Assembly: GCF_000758305.1 (NCBI RefSeq)
Contig: NZ_CP009458.1
Location: forward strand, 806,001-870,000
Direction: 5' to 3'
DNA length: 64,000 bases
From: Cedecea neteri
GTDB lineage: Bacteria; Pseudomonadota; Gammaproteobacteria; Enterobacterales; Enterobacteriaceae
Shown here piece after piece: positions 1-9,304 of this stretch (positions within the stretch are counted from its first letter, which is position 1; the number at the start of each line of letters is the position of its first letter). A program made the position numbers and the translations under genes. A model generated the notes under the pieces. It was not told where the DNA came from and made no database searches. It saw nothing but the letters and a program-made list of their open reading frames with translations.

Positions 1-1470
1 TACCAGCCACTGCGCCACCCGCGCCTGCTGCTCTTCATTCAGCCACATGCCCAGTTTGGTCCGGCGCCACAGCGCATCTTCCGCGCATCTGACCCACTCA
101 TGCTCCACCAGGTAACGAAGCTCGGCTTCATAGAACTCATGGCCAAAATCTTCGCCCAGATCGCTCACGGATTTAGCTTCACCCAATACCAGGTCGCTGT
201 TGCTGCCGTAAGTGCGCGCCAGATGGCGAGCAAGGCTTTCGGTCAGGAAACCGTAGCGACGGCGCAGTTTGGCCGCATAATCATCGCGATCGCCACCGAT
301 GTCACCGCCAGGCAGACGGCACTCTTTGGTCCAGGCCGGACCGATATTCGGGTAGTAACGCTCCAGCTTATCCAGCGCATGTTCAGCCAGCTTACGGTAG
401 GTCGTCAGCTTACCGCCGAAGACCGATAGCAGCGGTGCCTGGCCGTTTTCGTCATGAATATCCAGGGTGTAATCGCGGGTTACCGCCTGCGGAGAATCGG
501 ACTCATCGTCACACAGCGGGCGCACGCCAGAATAGGTCCAGACGATATCGTCTTTGGTGAGCGTCTTTTTGAAGTGCGCGTTATAAACATTCAGCAGATA
601 GCTCACTTCTTTGTCGTCGATCTGCACCGCTTTAGGGTCGCCGTGGTACTCCACGTCGGTGGTGCCGATGATGGAGAACTCATCCATCCACGGGATCACA
701 AACACGATACGCTTATCTTCGTTTTGCAGGATGTAGGCCTGTTTCTGGGTATGCACGCGAGGCACCACAATGTGGCTGCCTTTGATCAGGCGGATGCCGT
801 AAGGCGACGGCAGGTGTAGCCCTTCGTCAAAGAAGGTTTTCACCCATGGACCAGTGGCGTTCACCAGGCCTTTTGCGCGCCAGGTGAAGGTTTCGCCGGT
901 ATCAATATCCTGCGCTTCGACGACCCACAGCCCGTTTTCACGGGTTGCTTTGGTAGCGCGAGTGCGGGTTTTCACCTCTCCACCCTTGCGGGTCACCATT
1001 TGGGCGTTAGCCAGCACCAGGCGAGCATCATCCACCCAGCAGTCGGAATATTCGAAACCGCGCACGATCTCAGGCTTCAGCACAGAGTCTGCGCCAAAAC
1101 GCAAGCCAGCAGAGGCCGGTAAACTGGTGCGTTTGCCCAAATGATCGTACATAAACAGGCCAGTTCGAATCATCCATGCGGGACGGAGGTGTGGCCGGTG
1201 CGGTAAACGAAAGCGCATCGGGAAGGCAATGTGCGGTGCCATTTTCAACAGCACTTCACGTTCGGCCAGCGCTTCACTCACCAGACGAAACTCGTAATGT
1301 TCCAGGTAGCGCAGGCCGCCGTGAATCAGCTTAGAGCTGGCGGAAGAGGTCGCACAGGCCAAATCCTGTCCCTCCAGCATCAACACGGATAACCCGCGGC
1401 CAGCGGCATCCGCCGCAATACCGGCGCCGTTGATTCCACCGCCAATAACAATCAGATCTTTGGTTTCCAT
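1..1470 (-). CDS. glpD: Aerobic glycerol-3-phosphate dehydrogenase, 3' end cut off by the window
   Basis: This FAD enzyme oxidises sn-glycerol 3-phosphate to dihydroxyacetone phosphate at the inner membrane and feeds electrons to quinone. The reverse strand reads METKDLIVIGGGINGAG at the N-terminus, with the dinucleotide-binding glycine motif at residues 10-17, and stays open for 490 codons to the window edge. E. coli GlpD has 501 residues and the reading ends at the RVAQWLV stretch, so about 11 residues lie outside the window. It is divergent from glpEGR and shares a control region with GlpR-like operators. Identity is clear; only the C-terminus is unseen. Confidence 0.97.
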   Translation of the reverse strand, partial: METKDLIVIGGGINGAGIAADAAGRGLSVLMLEGQDLACATSSASSKLIHGGLRYLEHYEFRLVSEALAEREVLLKMAPHIAFPMRFRLPHRPHLRPAWMIRTGLFMYDHLGKRTSLPASAGLRFGADSVLKPEIVRGFEYSDCWVDDARLVLANAQMVTRKGGEVKTRTRATKATRENGLWVVEAQDIDTGETFTWRAKGLVNATGPWVKTFFDEGLHLPSPYGIRLIKGSHIVVPRVHTQKQAYILQNEDKRIVFVIPWMDEFSIIGTTDVEYHGDPKAVQIDDKEVSYLLNVYNAHFKKTLTKDDIVWTYSGVRPLCDDESDSPQAVTRDYTLDIHDENGQAPLLSVFGGKLTTYRKLAEHALDKLERYYPNIGPAWTKECRLPGGDIGGDRDDYAAKLRRRYGFLTESLARHLARTYGSNSDLVLGEAKSVSDLGEDFGHEFYEAELRYLVEHEWVRCAEDALWRRTKLGMWLNEEQQARVAQWLV

Positions 1471-1665
1471 GTTGCCCTCACGCACTTTCGTTAAAGCTCA
1501 AAAATGTTCGATATCGCTCATGATAGCAAGTGTTCGCTCGCTTTGGTAACGAAATAAAAACATTTCTACGTGATATGGATAACATATTGGCGTTAATATC
1601 AGCGCCAGCGGGGCGCGATGCCTTAACATGCCCCTTGTTTCCTTTCTTTCTCGACGAGTAAAACC
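1471..1665. promoter_or_regulatory. Divergent glpD / glpEGR control region with GlpR-like operators
   Basis: The 195 bp between the divergent starts holds two GlpR-like operators. One is ATGTTCGATATCGCTCAT at 1504-1521, close to the GlpR half-site TGTTCG. The other begins TGTTCGCTCG at 1531. A weak CRP-like site, CGTGATATGGATAACA, lies at 1569-1584 with a mismatch in each half. In the family GlpR represses glpD and cAMP-CRP activates it. Operator calls are by eye. Confidence 0.65.
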
Positions 1666-1992
1666 ATGGATCAATTTGAATGTATTGGTGTGGAAGAAGC
1701 ACACCAGAAACTCCAGCAGCAGCAGGCGGTATTGGTGGATATCCGCGATCCGCAGAGCTTTGCCATGGGACACACGCCGGGGGCCTACCACCTCACCAAC
1801 GACACGCTGGTGAACTTTATGCAGCAAACCGACTTCGACACGCCGGTCATGGTGATGTGCTACCACGGCAATAGCAGCAAAGGCGCCGCCCAATATCTGC
1901 TGCAGCAAGGCTATGACCAGGTCTACAGCATCGACGGTGGCTTTGACGCCTGGCACCGCCATTTCCCGGCTGAAGTCGCGCACGGCGCGTAA
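1666..1992 (+). CDS. glpE: Thiosulfate sulfurtransferase GlpE (single-domain rhodanese)
   Basis: GlpE moves sulfane sulfur from thiosulfate to thiol acceptors such as thioredoxin or cyanide in the cytoplasm. The protein is 108 residues, the same as E. coli GlpE. The rhodanese active-site loop CYHGNSS begins at Cys65, the residue that carries the persulfide, and the DIRDPQSFAMGH motif lies near residues 25-36. It is first in the glpEGR run, with glpG about 200 bp downstream beyond an ERIC element. The link between sulfur transfer and glycerol metabolism is still unclear for this family. Confidence 0.97.
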   Translation: MDQFECIGVEEAHQKLQQQQAVLVDIRDPQSFAMGHTPGAYHLTNDTLVNFMQQTDFDTPVMVMCYHGNSSKGAAQYLLQQGYDQVYSIDGGFDAWHRHFPAEVAHGA

Positions 1993-2045
1993 AGTTCAGC
2001 CCTTGTCGCTCCCTGCAGGTATACTGCTTGCCTTAATAAAAGCTT

Positions 2046-2170
2046 TACCCTAAATAATTTGAGTCGTAGGAAGACGGCAAGTGAGCTCATCCTCAGGCGC
2101 TTACATAAAGTAAGTAACTGAGGTGAGGGAGTGCAGACGGTGTACCTACGGCTCGAAGTATGACGGGTAA
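2046..2170. repeat. ERIC element (enterobacterial repetitive intergenic consensus)
   Basis: About 125 bp between glpE and glpG matches the ERIC consensus. It has the TACCCTAAATAATTTGAG left end, the AAGACGGCAAG block, the central inverted repeat GCTTACATAAAGTAAGTAACTGAGGTGAG, the GTGCAG block and the right end GAAGTATGACGGGTA. It sits inside the glpEGR unit, so it would be transcribed and could fold in the mRNA upstream of glpG. Confidence 0.9.
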
Positions 2171-2194
2171 ATAGACGAAGTTGGTTAAACTTTC

Positions 2195-3016
2195 ATGATC
2201 ATGATTACCTCTTTCGCCAACCCGCGCGTGGCGCAGGCTTTTGTCGATTACATGGCAACGCAGGGCGTTATTCTTACTATTCAGCAGCATACGCAAAGCG
2301 ATGTCTGGCTGGCCGATGAAAGCCAGGTACAGTACGTTCGCGCCGAGCTGGAAAAGTTCGTCGCTAACCCTGGCGATCCACGTTACCAGGCCGCCAGTTG
2401 GAGCACCGGCCACAGCGGCGTGGGTTTCAGCTATAAACGCTATCCGTTTTTCGCCACCATCAAAGAGCGCGCCGGCCCGCTGACGCTTATCGTCATTGGC
2501 ATGTGCATCGCGCTGTTTGTCCTGCTCAATATCGTGGGTTTCGGCCCGGTGATCTCCGTGCTTGGCTGGCCGCTCGTACCCGAGCAGCGCTTTGAGTTTT
2601 GGCGTTATTTCACGCACGGATTACTGCATTTCTCCTTGCTGCACATCCTCTTTAACCTACTATGGTGGTGGTATTTAGGCGGCGCGCTGGAAAAACGCCT
2701 CGGCACCGGCAAACTGCTGACGCTGACACTTATCTCCACCCTGTTGAGCGGTTTTATGCAGGCGAAATTTACCGGCCCGCTATTTGGCGGCCTGTCAGGC
2801 ACGGTGTTTGCGCTGATGGGTTATGTCTGGTTACGCGGAGAGCGTGATCCTGAAAGCGGCATTCAGATGCAGCGCGGGCTCCTGGCGTTTGCCGTGATTT
2901 GGTTGGTTATTGAGGTCTTTACTCAGTCCGCTGTCATTCCAGCGCACCTGACCGGCATGCTGGTTGGCCTGGCGATGGCGCTGGTAGATACCCTGAATGC
3001 GCGAAAACGAACATAA
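2195..3016 (+). CDS. glpG: Rhomboid intramembrane serine protease GlpG
   Basis: GlpG cleaves transmembrane substrates within the inner membrane using a Ser-His dyad. The 273-residue protein has the cytoplasmic N-terminal domain (about residues 1-70), then six hydrophobic helices. The catalytic serine is Ser201 in GLSGTVFAL and the histidine is near residue 251 in PAHLTGM, three residues earlier than in E. coli (254). The HGLLHFSLLHILFN segment at about 141-154 carries the conserved His/Asn of the oxyanion region. Start ATG at 2195 and ATG at 2201 are both possible. glpR follows 17 bp later. Confidence 0.97.
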   Translation: MIMITSFANPRVAQAFVDYMATQGVILTIQQHTQSDVWLADESQVQYVRAELEKFVANPGDPRYQAASWSTGHSGVGFSYKRYPFFATIKERAGPLTLIVIGMCIALFVLLNIVGFGPVISVLGWPLVPEQRFEFWRYFTHGLLHFSLLHILFNLLWWWYLGGALEKRLGTGKLLTLTLISTLLSGFMQAKFTGPLFGGLSGTVFALMGYVWLRGERDPESGIQMQRGLLAFAVIWLVIEVFTQSAVIPAHLTGMLVGLAMALVDTLNARKRT

Positions 3017-3033
3017 CAATGCTGGAGTAGCTT

Positions 3034-3792
3034 GTGAAGCAGACACAACGTCATGACGCGATTATTGAGCTGGTTAAGCAGCAGGGATACGTCAGTACCG
3101 AAGAGTTGGTGGAACAGTTTGCCGTCAGCCCGCAAACCATCCGCCGGGATTTAAATGACCTGGCCGATCAGAACATGATCCTGCGCCACCACGGCGGTGC
3201 GGCCCTGCCCTCCAGCTCGGTTAACACGCCGTGGCACGACCGAAAAGCAACGCAAACCGCGGAAAAAGAGCGTATTGCGCAGAAGGTTGCCAGCCAAATC
3301 CCTAACGGCGCCACGCTGTTTATCGACATTGGCACGACGCCGGAGGCCGTGGCGCATGCGCTGCTTAATCACAGCAATCTGCGCATTGTGACCAACAACC
3401 TCAACGTGGCCAACACGCTGATGGCGAAAGAAGATTTCCGTATCATCCTGGCAGGCGGAGAGCTGCGCAGCCGCGATGGCGGCATTATCGGCGAGGCCAC
3501 GCTGGACTTTATTTCCCAGTTCCGCCTCGATTTTGGCATCCTCGGCATCAGCGGCATCGACAGCGATGGTTCTTTGCTGGAGTTCGACTACCACGAAGTT
3601 CGCACCAAGCGCGCGATTATCGAAAACTCCCGCAGCGTGTTGTTGGTCGTGGACCACTCGAAGTTTGGCCGTAATGCGATGGTGAATCTGGGCAGCATTA
3701 GCCTGGTGGATACTGTTTACACCGACGTGGTGCCACCGGCGGGCGTGATGCAGGTGATTAAAGAGAATAACGTGCAGCTGGAGCTGTGCTGA
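3034..3792 (+). CDS. glpR: Glycerol-3-phosphate regulon repressor GlpR (DeoR family)
   Basis: GlpR represses the glp operons and is released by glycerol 3-phosphate. The 252-residue protein has the DeoR helix-turn-helix (about residues 18-45, with VSPQTIRRDLN as recognition helix) and a C-terminal sugar-phosphate isomerase-like effector domain with the DIGTTPEAVA loop. The start is GTG at 3034, preceded by a CTGGAG ribosome site at 3022-3027, and gives exactly the E. coli length. The frame is intact, unlike the frameshifted allele known in E. coli K-12 MG1655. It converges on glgP across a repeat-rich spacer. Confidence 0.97.
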   Translation: MKQTQRHDAIIELVKQQGYVSTEELVEQFAVSPQTIRRDLNDLADQNMILRHHGGAALPSSSVNTPWHDRKATQTAEKERIAQKVASQIPNGATLFIDIGTTPEAVAHALLNHSNLRIVTNNLNVANTLMAKEDFRIILAGGELRSRDGGIIGEATLDFISQFRLDFGILGISGIDSDGSLLEFDYHEVRTKRAIIENSRSVLLVVDHSKFGRNAMVNLGSISLVDTVYTDVVPPAGVMQVIKENNVQLELC

Positions 3793-3987
3793 GTTTACCC
3801 TCACCCCGGCCCTCTCCCTAAAAGGGAGAGGGGGAAAAGAATCTGGTCCTTTTCTCCCATGTAAGTCGGGGGATGAATAAGCATCGCTATTCTGATCCCC
3901 TCTGCCGAGTGGGGAGAGGGAGGAAAGCTATACTGCCGTACTGATCCCCTCTCCCCTGCGGGGAGAGGGTTAGGGTGAGGGGAAAAG
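3793..3987. repeat. Cluster of three REP-like palindromes between convergent glpR and glgP
   Basis: Three stem-loops of one repeat family lie in this spacer. Copy A at 3798-3832 is CCCTCACCCCGG followed by CCCTCTCCC paired with GGGAGAGGG. Copy B at 3895-3921 is a partial copy. Copy C at 3943-3982 is in the opposite orientation and ends GGTTAGGGTGAGGGG. Inverted pairing of such units resembles a BIME. They probably also act as the bidirectional transcription end for glpR and glgP, since no simple terminator is visible. Confidence 0.75.
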
Positions 3988-6435
3988 CTACAATCTCACC
4001 GGCTTAATATGCCAAATCTCGTCGGCGTACTCCTGAATCGTCCTGTCGGACGAGAAATAGCCCATATTGGCGATATTGTGCATGGTGCGGATAGTCCACT
4101 CCTCCGGCTGCTGGTAAACCTCATCCACCTTGTCCTGGCAGTCCACATAGCTGCGGTAATCCGCCAGCACCTGGTAGTGATCGCCAAAGTTAATCAACGA
4201 GTCCACCAAGTCCCGATAACGCCCTGGCTCTCCGGGGCTGAATGCCCCCGTCGCGACTTGCGTCAGCACCTGGCGCAACTCTTCGTCCTTCTCGTAATAC
4301 TCCCGAGGGTTGTAGCCTTTACTGCGAAGCGCCTCCACCTCTTCTGCGGTGTTGCCGAAGATAAAGATGTTGTCCTTGCCGACGTGGTCGAGCATCTCCA
4401 CGTTGGCACCGTCCAGCGTACCAATGGTCAGTGCTCCGTTAAGTGCGAACTTCATATTACTGGTGCCGGAAGCTTCGGTTCCCGCCAGCGAAATTTGCTC
4501 GGAGAGATCTGCCGCTGGAATAATCAACTGGGCGAGACTGACACTGTAGTTGGGGATAAACACCACTTTCAGTTTATCTTTAACCTGCAGGTCGTTGTTG
4601 ATTACCTCCGCTACATCATTGATAAGATGGATAATATGCTTCGCCATGTAATAGGCCGACGCCGCTTTACCCGCGAAAATATTCACGCGTGGCACCCATT
4701 CCGCCTCCGGATCGGCTTTGATGCGGTTATAGCGGGTGATCACATGCAACACGTTCATTAACTGACGCTTATATTCATGAATGCGCTTAATCTGCACGTC
4801 GAACAAAGCATCCGGGTTCACCACCACGTTGAGTTGCTGCCCGATGTACGTTGCCAGCCGTTTTTTATTCGCCAGCTTGGCCTTGCGCACCGCCTGATGC
4901 ACCGTCGGGTAGTCAATGTGCTGTTTAAGGTCGTTCAGCTGGCTTAAGTCCGTGCGCCAGGTCTGCCCGATATTCTCATCCAGCACTTCAGACAGCGCCG
5001 GGTTGGCAAGCGCCAGCCAGCGGCGCGGCGTGACGCCGTTCGTTTTGTTGCTAAAACGCATCGGGAAGATACTGGCAAAGTCGGCAAACAGGGACTGCAC
5101 CATCAGGTTGGAGTGCAGTTCAGACACGCCATTCACCTTATGGCTGACCACCACCGCAAGCCAGGCCATTCGCACACGCCTGCCGTTGGATTCGTCGATA
5201 ATAGATGCCCTGCCCAGCAGCCCCGTGTCGTTCGGGTACTGCTCCTGCAGGGTTTTCAGGAAGTAGTCGTTAATCTCAAAGATTATCTGCAGATGGCGTG
5301 GCAGGATTTTGCCGAGCATGTCCACCGGCCAGGTTTCCAGCGCCTCGCTCATCAGCGTGTGGTTGGTGTACGAGAAGACCTGGCAGGTCACTTCGAACGC
5401 TTCCTCCCATTCAAACTTATGCTCGTCAATCAGCAGCCGCATCAGCTCTGGGATAGACAGCACCGGGTGGGTGTCATTCAGGTGAATCGCAATTTTATCC
5501 GCAAGATTGGCATAGGTTTTATGCAACTGATAATGGCGGCTCAGGATGTCCTGCATGGTTGATGAAACCAGGAAGTATTCCTGACGCAGACGCAGCTCGC
5601 GCCCCGAATAGGTCGAGTCATCGGGATAAAGCACGCGGGACACGTTCTCGGAGTGGTTTTTGTCTTCCACCGCCGCGAAGTAATCACCCTGGTTAAACTT
5701 ACCGAGGTTGATCTCGCTGCTCGCCTGGGCGTTCCACAGCCGCAGCGTGTTGGTCGCGTCGGTGTCGTAGCCCGGAATAATCTGGTCATAGGCGACCGCC
5801 AGGATCTCTTCGGTTTCGACCCAGCGAGCCTTTTTCCCCTCCTGCTGAATACGCCCGCCGAAACGCACCTTGTAGCGCGTATTGTGGCGCTTAAACTCCC
5901 ACGGGTTGCCGTACTCCAGCCAGTAATCCGGCGACTCTTTCTGGCGGCCATCAACAATGTTTTGCTTGAACATCCCGTAGTCGTAGCGGATGCCGTAGCC
6001 ACGCCCCGGCAGCCCCAGGGTCGCCAGCGAGTCGAGGAAACAGGCGGCGAGACGCCCTAAGCCACCGTTGCCAAGGCCGGGGTCGTTCTCCTCGTCAATC
6101 AACTCTTCGAGGTCGAGGCCCATCTCTTCGAGGGCATTTTTCACATCTTCATAGATGCCGAGGGAAAGCAGCGCGTTAGACAGCGTGCGCCCGATCAGAA
6201 ACTCCATCGACAGGTAGTAAACCTGGCGGACTTCCTGAGAAAGCTGGGCGCGGTTGGAACGCAGCCAGCGCTCCACCAGCCTGTCGCGCACGGCAAAGAG
6301 CGTCGCGTTAAGCCACTCGTGTTTATTGGCGATGGCAGGGTCTTTCCCCACCGTAAACATCAGCTTATAGGCAATCGAGTGTTTAAGCGCCTCGACGCTC
6401 AGCGTGGGTGATGCATAGGAGAAGGGTGCGTTCAT
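3988..6435 (-). CDS. glgP: Glycogen/maltodextrin phosphorylase GlgP
   Basis: GlgP shortens glycogen outer chains by phosphorolysis, releasing glucose 1-phosphate. It has 815 residues, the same as E. coli GlgP. The PLP-binding lysine lies in EASGTSNMKFALNG near residue 662, followed by GTLDGANVE, and the N-terminal half carries NDPGLGNGGLGRLAACFLDS. It is the last gene of the minus-strand glgBXCAP run, 26 bp after glgA. The product feeds GlgX, which removes the short branches left behind. Confidence 0.98.
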   Translation of the reverse strand: MNAPFSYASPTLSVEALKHSIAYKLMFTVGKDPAIANKHEWLNATLFAVRDRLVERWLRSNRAQLSQEVRQVYYLSMEFLIGRTLSNALLSLGIYEDVKNALEEMGLDLEELIDEENDPGLGNGGLGRLAACFLDSLATLGLPGRGYGIRYDYGMFKQNIVDGRQKESPDYWLEYGNPWEFKRHNTRYKVRFGGRIQQEGKKARWVETEEILAVAYDQIIPGYDTDATNTLRLWNAQASSEINLGKFNQGDYFAAVEDKNHSENVSRVLYPDDSTYSGRELRLRQEYFLVSSTMQDILSRHYQLHKTYANLADKIAIHLNDTHPVLSIPELMRLLIDEHKFEWEEAFEVTCQVFSYTNHTLMSEALETWPVDMLGKILPRHLQIIFEINDYFLKTLQEQYPNDTGLLGRASIIDESNGRRVRMAWLAVVVSHKVNGVSELHSNLMVQSLFADFASIFPMRFSNKTNGVTPRRWLALANPALSEVLDENIGQTWRTDLSQLNDLKQHIDYPTVHQAVRKAKLANKKRLATYIGQQLNVVVNPDALFDVQIKRIHEYKRQLMNVLHVITRYNRIKADPEAEWVPRVNIFAGKAASAYYMAKHIIHLINDVAEVINNDLQVKDKLKVVFIPNYSVSLAQLIIPAADLSEQISLAGTEASGTSNMKFALNGALTIGTLDGANVEMLDHVGKDNIFIFGNTAEEVEALRSKGYNPREYYEKDEELRQVLTQVATGAFSPGEPGRYRDLVDSLINFGDHYQVLADYRSYVDCQDKVDEVYQQPEEWTIRTMHNIANMGYFSSDRTIQEYADEIWHIKPVRL

Positions 6436-6461
6436 ATCAGTGATTCCTGGTGTATGGGTAA

Positions 6462-7895
6462 TTACATCAAGCGTTGATAAAGGTCGCGGTATGCCTGCGC
6501 CGCTACCTGCCAGCTAAAATCCATATTCATTGCCTGCCGCTGCACATAACGCCACAGTGACGGGCGGGACCACAGCACGAAAGCACGCCGGATCGCGCGG
6601 AGCAGCGACCAGGCATTACTGTCTTCAAACACAAAACCGGTAGCCACACCGTCGGCCAGATTCTCGAGAGAAGTATCAGACACGGTGTCGGCCAGGCCAC
6701 CGGTTCGCCGCACCAGCGGCAAAGTGCCATATTTCAGGCCGTAGAGCTGCGTTAAGCCGCAGGGCTCAAAGCGGCTTGGGACTAAAATCACGTCAGCACC
6801 GCCCATGATGCGATGGGAAAATGCCTCGTGATAGCCAATCTGGACGCCGACCTGACCGGGATGCTCGGCCGCTGCAGCCAGGAACCCTTCCTGCAGCACG
6901 GAATCCCCGGCCCCCAACAGCGCGAGCTGGCCGCCCTGCTCCAGCAGCCCCGGCAATGCCTCAAGCACCAAATCCAGCCCTTTTTGGTTGGTTAACCGGC
7001 TGACCACGGCGAACAGCGGGACTTTGTCGTTCACCTTCAGCCCCATCGCCACCTGCAGCTGGCGTTTGTTTTCGGCTTTATCCTCCAGCGAATCGCGGTT
7101 ATATCGCGAGGCCAGCAGCAGATCGCTTTCCGGATTCCAAATCTTGTCGTCCACGCCGTTTAAAATGCCTGACAGGCGCCCTTCACGCTGGCGCTGGCGC
7201 AGCAGCCCTTCCATGCCATAAGCAAAATGCGGGTCAGTAATCTCCCTCGCATAGGTTGGACTGACGGCGGTAATGTGGTCTGCATAGTAAAGCCCGGCCT
7301 TCAGGTACGAAATCTGCCCGTGGAATTCCAGTCCGTTCATGTCGTAAACCCACCACGGCAAATCAATTTCACTTAAGTGATGAGCATAGAACATTCCCTG
7401 ATAGGCGAGATTGTGAACGGTAAATACCGACTTCGCTGGCCGCCCGCGAACCTCAAGGTAGGCCGGAGTCAGCCCGGCGTGCCAGTCGTGGGCATGCACC
7501 ACATCGGGATGCCAGAAAGGATCCAGGCCACAGGCCATTTCTGCCCCAACCCAGCCAAGCAGCGCAAAGCGCAGCACATTGTCCTGGTAAGCGAACTGGT
7601 TTGTGTCGTGGTATGGGCTGCCCGGGCGTTCATAAAGATGGGGGGCATCAATCAGGTAAACGCCAACGCCGTTGTAGTGGCCGTAGAGCAGGCGCATATC
7701 GCCCGCGAACGTCTGTCGGTGAGCAACCACCTGAATATCTTCGATTCCTCGCCGTACATCAGGAAAAGCGGGCAGCAGGACGCGCGTATCAACACCGCCG
7801 GCAATTTGTGCCGCGGGCAAAGCGCCCAGCACGTCCGCAAGACCGCCCGTTTTCAGCAAAGGAAACATCTCGGAACAGACATGTAAGACCTGCAT
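6462..7895 (-). CDS. glgA: Glycogen synthase GlgA (ADP-glucose, GT5 family)
   Basis: GlgA adds glucosyl units from ADP-glucose to the non-reducing ends of alpha-1,4-glucan. The start at 7895 gives MQVLHVCSEMFPLLKTGG and 477 residues as in E. coli, with the ADP-glucose-binding KTGGL motif at Lys15. The reading frame extends four codons further upstream, but a GGGAGC ribosome site just before 7895 supports the shorter form. The second domain has SRFEPCGLTQLYGL near residue 375, the usual acceptor/nucleotide loop of GT5 enzymes. It lies 111 bp downstream of glgC. Confidence 0.98.
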   Translation of the reverse strand: MQVLHVCSEMFPLLKTGGLADVLGALPAAQIAGGVDTRVLLPAFPDVRRGIEDIQVVAHRQTFAGDMRLLYGHYNGVGVYLIDAPHLYERPGSPYHDTNQFAYQDNVLRFALLGWVGAEMACGLDPFWHPDVVHAHDWHAGLTPAYLEVRGRPAKSVFTVHNLAYQGMFYAHHLSEIDLPWWVYDMNGLEFHGQISYLKAGLYYADHITAVSPTYAREITDPHFAYGMEGLLRQRQREGRLSGILNGVDDKIWNPESDLLLASRYNRDSLEDKAENKRQLQVAMGLKVNDKVPLFAVVSRLTNQKGLDLVLEALPGLLEQGGQLALLGAGDSVLQEGFLAAAAEHPGQVGVQIGYHEAFSHRIMGGADVILVPSRFEPCGLTQLYGLKYGTLPLVRRTGGLADTVSDTSLENLADGVATGFVFEDSNAWSLLRAIRRAFVLWSRPSLWRYVQRQAMNMDFSWQVAAQAYRDLYQRLM

Positions 7896-8006
7896 TATCG
7901 CTCCCATATGGAAAGTCGCGGCGCTGTGTCTTAATCATCAGGCAACGCCGAACGATAAAATAACCGCGCACGGCATCACCGTGCGCAGGCCAATCTTCAA
8001 CGCGTT

Positions 8007-9290
8007 TCAGCCCTGCAGCTTCGCCAGCATCTCACGCGTGACCAGTACGATGCCCTCTTCAGAGCGGTAAAAACGGCGCGCGTCCTCTTCGGCATTTTCG
8101 CCAACCACCATGCCTTCAGGGATCACGCAGGCGCGGTCGATAATGCAGCGGCGTAACCGGCAGGAGCGTCCGACAATAACGTCCGGCAGCAAGACGGATG
8201 AATCGATGTTGCAGAACGAGTTGATACGCACGCGAGGAAACAGCACCGACTGCACGACGACTGAACCCGAAATAATGCAGCCGCCGGACACCAGCGAGTT
8301 CAGCGTCATGCCGTGGCTGCCGGAGCGATCCTGAACGAATTTAGCGGGCGGCAGCGGCTCCATATGGGTGCGGATCGGCCAGGCCTGGTCATACATATCC
8401 AGTTCCGGCATCACCGAGGCCAGGTCAAGGTTCGCTTTCCAGTAGGCTTCCAGCGTGCCCACATCGCGCCAGTAAGGTTCGGCGTTAGGGTCGGACTGTA
8501 CGCAGGAGAGCGGGAACGGGTGAGCGTAGGCTTCGCCCGCACGGGTGATTTTCGGGATAATATCTTTGCCAAAATCGTGGCTGGAGTTTTCATCCTGGTC
8601 ATCTTCTTCCAGAAGCTTGAACAGGTAATCCGCATCAAAAATGTAAATGCCCATGCTGGCCAGAGACTTACTGCTGTCGTTGGGCATCGTCGGCGGGTTT
8701 TCCGGCTTCTCTACGAAATCGATGATTTTTTCGTCCGCATCCACCGCCATAACGCCAAACGCTGATGCTTCATGCACCGGCACTGGCATACAGGCCACGG
8801 TGCAGCGCGCGCCCTTTTCGACGTGATCGATCAGCATGCGCGAATAGTCCTGCTTGTAGATGTGATCCCCGGCCAGGATCACCACATATTCGGCGTCGTA
8901 ACGGCGAATAATGTCGAGGTTCTGGGTCACGGCGTCCGCCGTGCCGCGGTACCAGTTCTCACCGTGTACGCGCTGCTGGGCGGGCAGCAAATCCACAAAC
9001 TCGTTCATCTCTTCACTAAAGAAAGACCAGCCGCGCTGAATATGCTGCACCAGGGTGTGCGATTGATACTGAGTAATTACCCCAATGCGGCGAATGCCGG
9101 AGTTAATGCAGTTGGATAGCGCAAAATCAATAATGCGGAACTTGCCGCCAAAGTGAACAGCAGGCTTGGCGCGGGTCGACGTGAGATCCTTCAGTCGAGT
9201 CCCGCGGCCACCGGCCAGAATTAACGCAACAGATTTGATGGGCAGTTGGCGGGCCAACATCAGCGGATCGTTTTTCTCAAACCTAACCAT
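8007..9290 (-). CDS. glgC: Glucose-1-phosphate adenylyltransferase GlgC
   Basis: GlgC makes ADP-glucose from ATP and glucose 1-phosphate, the committed and allosterically controlled step of glycogen synthesis. The start at 9290 (MVRFEKNDPLMLARQL) follows an AAGGAG site and gives 427 residues. The nucleotide motif GGRGTRLKDLT is at residues 27-37 and the glucose-1-phosphate region FVEKP is present. The C-terminal left-handed beta-helix domain is complete. At the position of E. coli Lys39, a residue of the fructose-1,6-bisphosphate activator site, this protein has Thr (sequence TSTRAKP). That may change its allosteric behaviour. Confidence 0.97.
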   Translation of the reverse strand: MVRFEKNDPLMLARQLPIKSVALILAGGRGTRLKDLTSTRAKPAVHFGGKFRIIDFALSNCINSGIRRIGVITQYQSHTLVQHIQRGWSFFSEEMNEFVDLLPAQQRVHGENWYRGTADAVTQNLDIIRRYDAEYVVILAGDHIYKQDYSRMLIDHVEKGARCTVACMPVPVHEASAFGVMAVDADEKIIDFVEKPENPPTMPNDSSKSLASMGIYIFDADYLFKLLEEDDQDENSSHDFGKDIIPKITRAGEAYAHPFPLSCVQSDPNAEPYWRDVGTLEAYWKANLDLASVMPELDMYDQAWPIRTHMEPLPPAKFVQDRSGSHGMTLNSLVSGGCIISGSVVVQSVLFPRVRINSFCNIDSSVLLPDVIVGRSCRLRRCIIDRACVIPEGMVVGENAEEDARRFYRSEEGIVLVTREMLAKLQG

Positions 9291-9304
9291 GACGAACTCC
9301 TTTT

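Noticed and set aside
3034..3792. Possible defective glpR as in E. coli MG1655
   Set aside because: The frame is uninterrupted for all 252 residues.
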